In this document: one piece after another, positions 27,501-39,500 of the stretch
Numbering within the stretch: the first letter of the stretch is position 1
Layout of the letters: each line of letters opens with the position of its first letter
From: Pithys albifrons albifrons
Lineage: Eukaryota > Chordata > Aves > Passeriformes > Thamnophilidae
NCBI RefSeq assembly: GCF_047495875.1
Contig: NC_092459.1
Coordinates: 43,979,414 to 44,043,413 of the forward strand
Direction of reading: 5' to 3'
DNA: 64,000 nucleotides
Program-made: the position numbers and the translations under genes
The notes under the pieces: generated by a model
The model's input: only the letters and a program-made list of their open reading frames with translations
Told to the model about the DNA's origin: nothing
Databases searched by the model: none

Positions 27501-30500
27501 AACTTTCCTCATGATTTTTCTGTGGCATTTCTAAATAAGAAGCACCTTTGCTATTTTATTATGTCACATTACTATACTTACCTTGATAAACTCCCTTTTG
27601 CGGGGATCCATTTATAAAGGACCATTAAAAAAAAAGAAATTAAAGAGATATTTGATAAACTTGTAAGTTAAAAGGGCTTTTGTTTATAAACTCAAGGTTT
27701 TGGGGGAGTTTATGCCACTGTATCTTTGCTTGGTTGTGCTTGCTTTGCATGCTCCACATGGTTGTGCTGCAGGTAGAAAATTGCATTTTTCCTTCTTGAA
27801 TTTGGGACGTGTTCTTTTTCCTGAACATCCTATAAAACAACTGTGTACATGGTTTATGCTTGAACAATCATGCTGAAAATACTTTTTAATGAGCAACTCT
27901 GGATATAGAGGAACAGCAGCTTCATACAGTGCAGTATGTGGGAAGTATTGAAAGAAAAATTCATGAGCTGAACTTGTACTTCTCTCTGTGGGGAACACTT
28001 CATATAACAGTGTTGCTGCTGAATCTAAGGAATGCCCAGAGTGTAGGGGGTGGCAGAAGATGAGAGGATTTCCTTTTCTGTCTCTGTTTTCTTTGCAAGT
28101 AGATTATCATCATAGAATCACAGAATCGATTGGGTTGGAAAAGACCTCCGAGATCATCAACCCTTGGTCCAACCCCAGTCCCTTTACTAGATCATGGCAC
28201 TCAGTGCCACATCCAATCTCAGTTTAAAAACCTCCAGGGATGGGGAATCTACCGCCTCTCTGGGCAGGCCATTCCAATGCCTGATTACTCTCTCTGTAAA
28301 GAATTTTTTTCTGATAGCCAACTTATCATGGTGTGCCTGTTCCTGTTGGGCTCTTTACCTGTGGTGATGCGTGACAGTCTAACCAGTGTTAACCTTTCAC
28401 ACTCAGTGGTGAGGATGAACATAGCCTGCTTTTGGAGTAAGCTGAAAGGCCTCACCTGGCATTTTCAACAGCCTAGCAGCATGTGATCCATCAGAAAGCA
28501 CAGCTCAGCTGCTGTCTGATAACCCCAACTGCTGTTCATGAGCATCACCACTATCTGCGATACTGTCATCTAAGCCCTTAAACATCTAAGGAAGATTAAA
28601 GAGGAATTTAAGCCCTGTCTGGAAATTGCTAGAGGTGAGGTCTTGCCTAACAAAGTCACATGAAAGCATGCATATATGAGCTGCCACCTATGTATGGAGC
28701 CAGCTCTGCCTTGGAGGGCCTGTTTCCATGCCTGAGGCCAGATGGGAGTCTGTCGAGACTTTGCGTCATGTCAGGCGTTCCCAATCCAGAAGGAAGGAAC
28801 TCTTCTGGCTGTGGCATTGCTTTTATGCAGTTGTTGCTGGAAGACTTGTGAGAAAGGGAGTGGCAGTGTCATTTCTGCCTATGAGTGTACACTGTAACAC
28901 CAGGGCACTCAGGCTTGACCCTGAGGGATCTCAAACTGTACCTCCCAGTTTCCACAGGAAGGACTTAATTGTGAGAAGTTATGTCCAGTCCACTACAGAT
29001 ACCTTGCCCCACAGTAAAGAGTCCTAGGTTTGTTACCCAGAAGACATTTAAATTGGATTCAGTGATGCAGGGAGCTTCTGTGGGCAGAATCCCTTTGAAA
29101 CCAGAAGCATTTGGACAGAGGGGGAGGAGAATCATTTCCCCACTGCAATTTGGAGGATTCAGATGGTACAGTTTTCACTTATCATGAACTTCACCTCAGA
29201 AGTATGAATCTTGAAGCTTTTGTCTAGTCAGAGATTGATGTTGCCAAAACATACTGTAAAATTTAAAAATGAAAGTGGTAAGTGATAAGCAGTGCTGACA
29301 AGGCTGTCGTATTTGAAGGAGTAGAAATAAATATTATCTTATCATGTGTTCAGGTCTTAAGATGAAAGTTCCTACAATGAGTTGGATTTAGTGCAGTGGA
29401 AGAGGAATGTGGCATTAAAATGTATTTTAAAACATACTTAAAGATATTATGCAAGAATCAACCACAGAGATATTTGTGTATCCCTTAAGATAAGGAATTT
29501 TTATGTCCCATGCAAGAAGATCCCATGTGTGTTTTGAGTAACAGGTTTTTATGACCTAAAATTTCTTTTAAGTAACTGATTGCAGAGCAAAAACATTCAC
29601 AGTCTTTGGTCTTAAATAATCGAGAAGAAACCTCTGAAATAAAATGGCTATGTAGAGGAATGATGTTCACAGTCACCATATGGAGTTCTAACATCCTATA
29701 AAAGTGCTCATCTTCCTTTTGCAGGAGCTGTCTGAGCCCTGCATAGCTCTTTTTGAAAAGATGGGTTTCCAAGGAAAGAAAATCGAATTCGGTACAGAAG
29801 TTTTAAATCTTCAGTTCCTGGGATACAGTCCTCGAATAGCTTCAGTTCAAGTCCTTGGTGGCATGTAAGTTTAAAATGATTTTTTGATTCTTTAGAATGA
29901 TGTACTTATTCAACGGAAACATTACAGGTGTTAGGAACCAAGGAATGCAAAATTAGAATATCGTAATGTGTGTAGTGCATTAATGCAGTTTCTTCTTACA
30001 GAGCATTTTCCTGTTTCAACAGTGTTTTCACTGACTGGTGTCCTGTGCTAAAGTTGAAACGAATTTGAATAAAACTCAAAAGGAAGCTGGTGTCTTCTCT
30101 CGTCATATTATAAAAGTCAGCTTGTATAGCATCCTTAAAACCAACTTCCATGCTCTTGGTTTAGGTCTTAGTCATAAAAAAATCAATCAGTTTGTGATCT
30201 GTGTCATGTCATAAGTTCAAAATGTTTTAATAAGTCTTCACATTCATCCTTCAGGCTTGTTATGAACACAGTGTTACAATCAGATCATGATCTGGCCCCT
30301 TTTGGCATTAGTTATACTTCCTTTTACTTCAGGAATTGGAAGAGACTTGGATGTAAATCTAGCACTTAAATTTGTTAGCTGTTTTTAAGCAGTTGTATTC
30401 TCTAAATGTACTCTTGAAGATCATGTGAAAAAAAAAAAGTAGTCTGTGATGAAGTTTAAAAGCCCTTTGGAAGTATTTTTAAAACTACTGTGCTATCTTC

Positions 30501-33500
30501 TAGGATTCCAGCGGATCTGCTAAATTTCTCTTCTTGTTTTTCCCTTGTTGTTAATAGCCTCTACCTCTAAGATACTTGCCCCAAGTGTATGTTTTGGGGT
30601 TTTTCCTAACTTTTGAAGAATGTGACCTTTTTTTTAATGATAGATCCATGTTACTGCTTTGCACTTAAATGTATTGCTTTGAAGAAGTAAATTTCCAAGG
30701 AATGTGCTAGAGACATGCTGTTGGAAAGCTTAAGACTGCCCTCAAGTGGATAGCTAATACCAGATCTGTAGAGCAAACCATTTCCTCATCTGGATAAGCT
30801 GGTCAAAGGGGTTTTTTAGCACATTGAACTGAACTTTGAAACAAAGGTTATAGGAAAAGGTATATGTTCCATATTCTGAAGCCTCCTTAGATTTCAGTAC
30901 CTTTCACCCTAACCACAATATAGTTGATTCTCACTTTCCATAACACGAAGTCAAACATTGAATTAGTTCTTTGCCAATAACATGGTTACCATGATTCCAG
31001 GTCATGGAGTCGTGAATTGTTTCCTGTCCAATGCATCTATGTGGTTTTTCTGGTGCATCACTGGAAATGTTCAGAATATGATATGAAAATTCTCATTTCA
31101 TTATAGCAGTGTGAGCTACTGAAGTGTGTCAAAATATAGGGTATACCATTTCTTTGCCCCTACTGCCTCCCTTATTGAAGGGGGGTTTCATCTTCTCATC
31201 CTTTGCTAAGAGACCTCCACTTAACATTCTCTGAATTTCTTATCTGGCACAGATATGTATTAGGCTGTGAAAAAACACCAACATTAAGGTGAGAGTGTTC
31301 TAGATACAGATGTCTGCTGACAAATCAGTCAGAGGAAGGAGGTAACAGGAAAATGTGCATACTGAGCATTCATGTACTCAAAAACCCATGGTTGTTTGAC
31401 AGTCCCACCAAATCAGTGTGAGAAAACTCTACAAATTGCACTGTATTGCAGCCTGCTTTGAAGCCTAGTTGTAATTCACTGCCTGTGCCAATAGCAGAGA
31501 ATCAGAAGTTGAGTTCTGACAGATTACACTCAGTGTGTGATTTTAAGTGTGGCTGGATGTGTGTTAGGCAATGCTAAACAGAGTTTTTTTTATATACACT
31601 CTTGCTCTCTCTCTGTCTCTTCCCTGCTGCCCTTTCAGGTATTTTGAAAGAACAAAGGTGTTCTGAAATAAAATCTCAATCAAAACACCCGAGAGAACTT
31701 CACCCTCTTGCAGTTTCCAGTATTTGCCTATTGCAGTTTGCGTCCACAGCAGTTCTTTCCCATGTGCAGCAGTCTCTCCCATGTGCAGCAGTCTCTCCCA
31801 TGTGCAGATTTAGATACATAAAACTTTAGGTTCTGCACCTGCAGCAATTGAGCAAATACAGCACATGCAGCATACAGACCTGTGCTCCTTGAGGAGTCAT
31901 AGTGCCTCCTGAAAATCGATGGTATTTAAAAGTTTGGTTTGCCCAAGAAAATGCTTTGTTTCATTCAGCTTGGAATTTTTAAATAATAGGACTTTAAAAT
32001 TTGAACTCTGGTGTACTCATCTTAATGTGGTTGATCTAAATCAGGTCATGATTTTATTGGGTTTTTAAGGCCTCTTACAAAGAAGGTCATTGACTTTCCA
32101 AGGCTAAACCCTACTACTTTGTGGGACAGATCTCTATTAAACCTATTTATTGTTTTCAAAGAAGGATTTGGCAGTAAAAATATTCTCTTTTTTTCCCTCA
32201 TAGATGGGTAATTTATGAACATAGCAATTACAGGGGGCGTCAGATGTTATTAACACCGAGTGAAATTCCAGACTGGTATAAAGCAAGTGGCTATTGTCAG
32301 ATAGGTTCTCTGAGACCTCTACTGCAGGTAAGTAGGCTTTGACATGAACTTATAAAGTACTAATTTGTATTTGGTAATGGGGTTGGGGAGATATTATACA
32401 GTTGAAAGCAGTGTTACAGCATTGATGCATGTCACAAGCTTCAGTAATGGCAATTGTGTAAAGAAATCACTCTACAGTTTCACTTATAATCAAAGCTATT
32501 TGGTTATGCTACATGGCTTTACAGTTATACTGCTTAAACTGTTCATTAAGCATACTTTAAACCAAAGTATAGAAGACAGCGTATAAGGATTAATTAAGGA
32601 TTAACAAATAATGGCTATAACTACTATATATGAATTATTTTGTTTCATAACTAGCACCCAAGTTGTTACTGGCATATTGTCTGTACTATCTGCATTATTT
32701 TTTGAACAACAAGAAAATCGGTCAAAAAAAGGTACTTCAATTAGTAGTGATTTTGTGTTGATTTAGGAGTGAGTGTCCCTCCCTGCTTATTACTTGGCAG
32801 AATAATTTGCAAATCTAATGCAGAATTTATTCTTGTGGTACCCTTTTCATTTTGTTCTCTAAATAAGGACCATGTGGTTTTGTCCTGAGAGTTTTAACAT
32901 CTGAGGTTCTTGCTGAGTCATATTTTATTGAGGAAACTTTTTCTAATGCACAGATCACTTGTACCTTCAACCAACTATATTTGCTTGCTCTCATTGTGTT
33001 GTCTTTGTGTAGCCTTAAGTAGAGTTAGGAATAATGCACTTTGACTGCCCTGCTGAGAGCTTGTCTAAACAGAAATGTAAATTAACACGCCACAGCATGA
33101 ATGTGCAGTGCAGTACTTGCTGCCAGTGAAATAAGCAGCTTTGCACAAGTGCACCCTTAATGAAAGCTAAGAGCATCTATACAAGGAGGTAGCAGAGAGA
33201 AGTTAGTGCTGCTCTGAATTAAAAATTCTTAGTTTTCCACTGTGTGCTGATTTCAGTGCATGGGAAAGCTTAGAACTTTCCATGCAGAATAGTGAGTTTG
33301 CAAAGCATGTCTTGTCCAAGATGTTTTTGGGCTTTTTAATTAAATTCTCTCAAATAAAATAGTTAATCTTTCTGAGAGAAAGAGGGTGGCATAGGGTTCA
33401 GCACTGACAGTAATTGCTCTGAAGTTAATCAAGAGCAGGACGTGTTCTCTGTGGTTAAAGAGTTCTTTTGTTTTCTGCAGAAACGTGTGTACTTCAGGCT

Positions 33501-36500
33501 TCGAAACAAGGAAACAGGAAAGTTCATGTCAGCTGATGGAAACTTAGATAATCTAAATCTTCTCAGAATACAGGTTACAGAAGATACAGACTCAGATGAT
33601 CAAATCTGGGTTTATCAGGATGGATTCATTAGGTGCCGGGTAAGGTTCAAGCTGAATGTGCATTTTCTCTTTTCCTCTCTAATAGTAGGGCTTTCTGAAT
33701 TTAATTCCTACTGCATCATCTTATTTTGTAGGCATATTCTGTTTCAGCTGTAATATAATCTTGCAGAAGGGAGTTGTTTTTAGTGGGGTTTTGGTTGACA
33801 CTAACTAGTTGTATGGGGTTTTTTATATATATATTTGAAATTTTGAGAGATTATAGTTAGGATTTATTGTCTTCTAAAGAATAGTAGCCTCAGAAATACA
33901 ATCAACACCAGAAGATCATTGTCTTGCACTTCATGAGCTCCTTCTATGTTCATGCCCCTCTGTCTCCTCAGTTGAAAATATCACGAAAGTGTCAAAGCAG
34001 GAGAAATCTTTTAAAATACAGACCCTTCCTGGTAATGTTTTGAACTCTGCATACCTTGTGGTAGGTCAATTAGTGTAATGTAGGTTATATCCTCTTTTGC
34101 ATTCAGGCAGGCTTAAAGATAAAATCCTACTCTTTGGGGTTTGGGTGGTTTTTTGTTTGTGTGGGTTGGGTTGGGTTTCTGTGGGAGTTTTTTGTTTCTT
34201 GGGTTTTTTTGTTTGTTTTCTGGTTATCCCTGCATTTGTCAAATTCATCCCTTTTCCTTTCCTTTGTACAAGTTTCCAAATGAAGCCTTACTTTTCTCAC
34301 AGTCCATAAAACTAATCATGTGCAAATTGTCATTGAGGTGAGCAGAAGTATGTACAGTTCATACAATGTTTAAGCATGAAAAGTCTTAGGTAGGGATGCC
34401 AGCCAAAAGAAAATTAAGTTACTTTAATGCTGTTAAATAGCTGGACTGCAAAGAATCATGTGAACATTTTCTATAGGATTGTATAACTTCAAAGGATCCA
34501 TTTATAACTATGTCATCTATGCTGGAGGGAAGAATCTTGCTGTTAATAAGCTAAGGCATTGTTCAGACATGTTTACAGGACATATGCAGTTGTAAAAGGG
34601 ATTTATGCAGACAGCAAAATGATGCAAAGTAAGCTAAAAGCTTTAATATCACATACAAAAGACTTCTCTTTTGATGGTGCTTCTCAAACATGTCACTGAA
34701 AGTATTCATATTGAGACAGTGTGGTATTATATGGCTTTAGATAAATGCTCCTGGTTTTTGTCTTAAAATCTTACAGACCTCTGCCATCTTTCTGTTGGAT
34801 CTACTTTGCACAAAACAAAAATAGTTTTTCACCACACAGTAAAAAGAAAATTGAGCTCCTGGGTGGGTAGGTACAGGCATGTAGGCAGACACAGGTGACT
34901 GAAGAACTTGCACCTTTCTTCCTGTAAGCTTGGGTCATCTCACAGACTGAGTCACAGTACCTTGAGGTATGCCTGAGGTTTTCAAGGGAGGGCTGTTTTA
35001 AGTTCATGGGATAACCAGGAAGGTCATTCTGCTCATTTTGTCAGAAACAGATATGAATAGCAGGTGCAAATTCAGGTCTCCTCACTCTTCATATGTTTCT
35101 TGGAGGTGGATGAACTATGGGCCTAGTGGACCTAATTTGTCAGACTGGAGTCTTCCCAGTCTCACTAGAGAATGATTTAGATACAGAATTTAGATACAGA
35201 TGAGAATTTCAGAACTGCAGAATTAAATTGACTTACTTGAATTCTAGGTTATGAGTCAGAAGTACTACTTTTTTAAGTAGTGCTTTCAAAAATACTTGCA
35301 CAAAATAATTTAGAGCTAAATCAACAATGGCAGATGGGTGTTTAAGCTGCCACAGAAGTGCATTCAGTAGTTAAAAGGCACAGCTTAGAGTGTTCTATTG
35401 AAAATCGTTCATCTAGAATAATTAACTGCTATTTACTACTAATACAGCCTTAATATTCTTCTGAAGTAAGCTTGATTTTTGCCAGTTCTTTTTTTAACCA
35501 AGAAGACAGTTTTAAAATCAAGTAATACAAATAAGTGTAGAACAAAAAAGCAAATATTATTGTGATACACTGTGCAATTCATACACTTGATACTGTGCAG
35601 TTACATCCTTTATCTCAAAAGGTTACTGCAGAACTAAAAACGATTGAACAAAAAAAATTGTGCAGAGGAGATGGAGGGCTTCTATGCAAGGAAGAGACAA
35701 AATAGCTAGGACTTCTTAGCCTGCAAAGGGGACACTTTGAGGGATCATATACTTGAATTGTCTGCAAACAGCATGGACAAGACATCCATTAAAATAAGGG
35801 AAGGGTGAGGAAAGTATCAAATAAAAGTAGTAGTTGCATATCAATGATGATTTGGAACTTCTTGCCACAGAAGGGTTATGATACACAAGGGTGTTCATGT
35901 AAAAGGGTTACACCGATCTTGGTGGGTAGTGATTGATAAATTCACACATGGTACAGAAAATGAGCATTAAAGGTATTGGATCTGCATGGAAAAGCCTGGG
36001 CTGGCAGTTGCTGCAGACTTGGAGAGATAACCACGAACATACTGCGTACAAAGAACAGAGTGCATGTAGTCTTCCACAGTAACTGTTATTGGCCACTGGT
36101 AGAGAAAGGTGCTAATTGTACCCTTTGATCTGATACAGCATGGTTATTTTAATCTTCTTGTGTAGTGGAGAGTCTCAGCAGAAACAGAAACAAAAGAAAA
36201 ATAAGTAGTCTTGAGTTTAGGGCCAAAATGCATTCCTTGAGGGAAAGTAATTCCTGAATTCTGTTCTTACCTGATGACATCTCTCCTGTCTGATTAAAAA
36301 AACAGTGGATACTAGAAGGTAGGCCATTTTGAATAATTGCTGTTGCCTTTCTGATGATACAGATGGCAGAGGATTGCTGCTTGACAATTGTTGGAAATCT
36401 AATAACTCCTGGCTCTAAACTTGGTCTGTCATTTGAGCGGAATGAAGACAAACAATATTGGCATATTAGTCCCGATGGCAGGATTTATAGCAAGATGAAA

Positions 36501-39500
36501 CCCAAGCTGGTTTTAGATGTCAAAGGTAAGCAAATGTTATCTTATTACACTGGGTCTTAATAACATGGTATTTACAGTGGGATAGGCATTAAATGTGCCT
36601 ATAAATTAAGGATGGTGCTTTAGTTACTTTAATCTAGAGGCAAAAAAGACTCGATTAGCCAGTTTGACCTCCTGAATTATACAGGCCCTAGGACTTCATT
36701 TCATTTTTCCTACATGCACTTTAGTAACTCACAGTACTTGCTTATCTTGTATTCTCAGTGTCCACTCACTGTAGATATCCTCAGTTAATTTTGGGGTGAT
36801 GTGAATATGATCATTTAAAATGCTGAAGCAAGAACAACCTAACTTCTCATTAACTTGTATAGAGCAAATTTTCTTACATAGTAGTGGTAGATGCAATAGC
36901 CAAAGGATATTAGGAAAGCAAAGGCAGGATTTTACACCAATATGATTAGATGCAAAAAGTTTTTTTATTGGTTTTTTAATGGCTATATCTTTATTGCAAG
37001 CATGGAATTCTGCCATAGCAGCATAGGGTCTCTGTGCACTTGTGTATTTTGGAATCACTTTTGTCATAGTAATTTGGTTTGTGTAGATACTGTTTCTGAA
37101 CTTTGTTTTCAGAGCTTCCCAGAAGGTCTGAAAAAGCAGCAAGTGGAATGATTAGCAGAATTAGGATAATCAGATGTTCTTACATAACTGCCTTTTTGTG
37201 CGAGGAAAATTACCATTTTCTATAGCTGTTAATATTTTTTTAGCTCTTTTAAAATCTATTTTGCATTGATGCTATGATGTTAATTATATCACTTACAAGT
37301 ACTACCACATGCTGCACCCCTCCTTTCCACCAAAAAAGACAAAACCAAAAACAAACAAAAAAAACACCAAAACACCACCACCACCACCAAAAAAAAAACA
37401 AAACAAAAACAGCCAGAAAAATACCAGAGTTGACAGTCAGTCAGCACTTGAAAACTAAAAAGGACAGGACTCATAGATCATAGAATATCTTGAGTTGGAA
37501 AGGACCCACAAAGGGATCATACAAGTCCAACTCCTGATCCTGCACAGAACACCCCTAGAATCACACTGTGTGCATGTGAGAGTGTTGTCCAAACATTTCT
37601 TGAAGTCTGCCAGGCTTGGTGCTGCGACCACTTCTCTGGGGAGCCTGTTCCAGTGCCCAGCCACCCTCTGGGTGAAGAACTTTTTCCTAATATCCCACTT
37701 AAACCTCCCCTGATGGAGCTTTGTGCTGTTCCTTTGGGTCCTGCCACTGCTCACCACAGTGCCTGCTCCTGGTGAGGAAGCTGCAGACTGCAGTGAGGTC
37801 TTGTCTCAGTCTCCTCCAGGCTGAACAGACCAAGTGACTTCAGCCACTCCTCATATAACTTGCCCTCAAGGCCCTTTACCATCTTCACTGCCCTCCTATG
37901 TACGCTCTCTAATAGCTTAATATCTTTCTTACATTATGGTGCCCAAAACTGCACGTAATAGTCAAGCCGAGGCCACACCAGTGCAGAGCAGAGCAGGACA
38001 ATCCCCTCCCTCAGCTGGGTAGGGCTATCAGAACTACAAGAAAAGGGTTACTTGATGTCTGATCGTAATACAACAGTAGCACAAATAGTCAGAATTTCTT
38101 TTTCCTGCCATAAAAACGTAGTGATGATTAATTATAAACTTACCAAAAAGCCTCCAATTCAAGGGAAAGCCTTTAGTCAAAATGACTGGCATACTTTTTT
38201 CTAAAATGAGCTCTTAGTTGCACCAAACAAGCAGAAATATTATTGCACTGCCTTTTCTTTAGTTAATCATGGTATAAGCAATTATGTATTCTGCATTTAT
38301 TATTGAAGAACTTTACAATGGACAGGCCTGGTGGTGAAAGTATAAATGCACTTTTAGCTTTTTTTTAAAAAAGGTAGATCTGTACAGTAAATTCAAAAGA
38401 GTAGGTACTTCTAGCTTTGATTTGAGAAATACCTGTTTCTGCCAATTCTCCTCATCCATTCTGGACCACAAATTGAGTCTTAAAGAATTCTTCAGCAAAA
38501 TAATGCCTTTGTTCAACTGTGCAGTTAGCAATGCCACCTTGTGGATAGACTGGCATAGCACAAAACCTTGTCCAGAGCACCACCCTACCAGAGTCTCTTT
38601 ATCCACTGTAAAAAATTCCTATCTTTTTCCATTTTAATGTTTACATTCTATCAGCTACTGCTTACAAAATTATTTTTGCACTCACAGTGACAACTGAGCT
38701 ATGTAGCGAATAATTTTTTTTTTTAGATGCTAGTTAGGGTTTTTCTGGGACTGTTTGATCTGGTGTTCCCTTCCTTTTCCCCTTTCTGAGGAATTCTGAA
38801 AATTGTATATTTCGGCTGCTTTTTAGTAATTGCCTGGCAGTGGCAAAGGAGAGAAATAATGTTGGTTAACCTTCTCAGAGACCCTTCTGATTTGGGACAG
38901 TGGCTCCAGAAAGCTTCCCCCCAAATTCCTTAAGTGGAGAACAGCTGAGCTTGAGACAGCATTTCTTCACTACAGAAGAGCTGCTCTTAATGTGCTTGCC
39001 CATGCAGGACTCCAGGTGCCTAGTACATTTCTTTATGAGGTCTGCTAAAATCCTTATTTGTTACTCAACATAAGCTTTCAGCTGCCAGGCTTGTCTTTTG
39101 CTCACTCAGGGAGGGTGAGGCAGTTGGGGTGCAGAACGAAAGTGTCCGTGGGAGTATCCTGCTGTTTTGTATAAGTGGCTGGCTCAGATGCCCACTTCCA
39201 GTGGGAATATTGCCTGCTGTTACAGGTGTGTTGTACCACAGGAGATGCACATGTGCTGCACTTCTGCAGTACATACAAGATCTGAGAAAAAAACATGAAT
39301 TCTGACTTTCAGCTCTAGTCACGTGTTTATTTGCTTCTCAGTTTAAGTCAGAATATTAATGGTGCTCTACTATAGGAACATATTTGGCATTGCATATGTA
39401 ATTAAATTAAGCTACTCTAAGAAAGGGTTCTATTTAGCATTCAGACATGTTCAGCTGCCACTGGAAACAGCTGAACATTGGATGATACTCAGTGCATGCA

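Noticed and set aside
36363..36560. ATG at the first base of the exon as a possible alternative start
   Set aside because: The exon has a good upstream acceptor and joins the preceding trefoil exon in phase 0; the Met is internal.
37330..37413. A-rich tract as the poly(A) tail of a retrogene
   Set aside because: Interspersed with C and CCA units, no adjacent coding sequence or target-site duplication seen; simple low-complexity DNA is enough.
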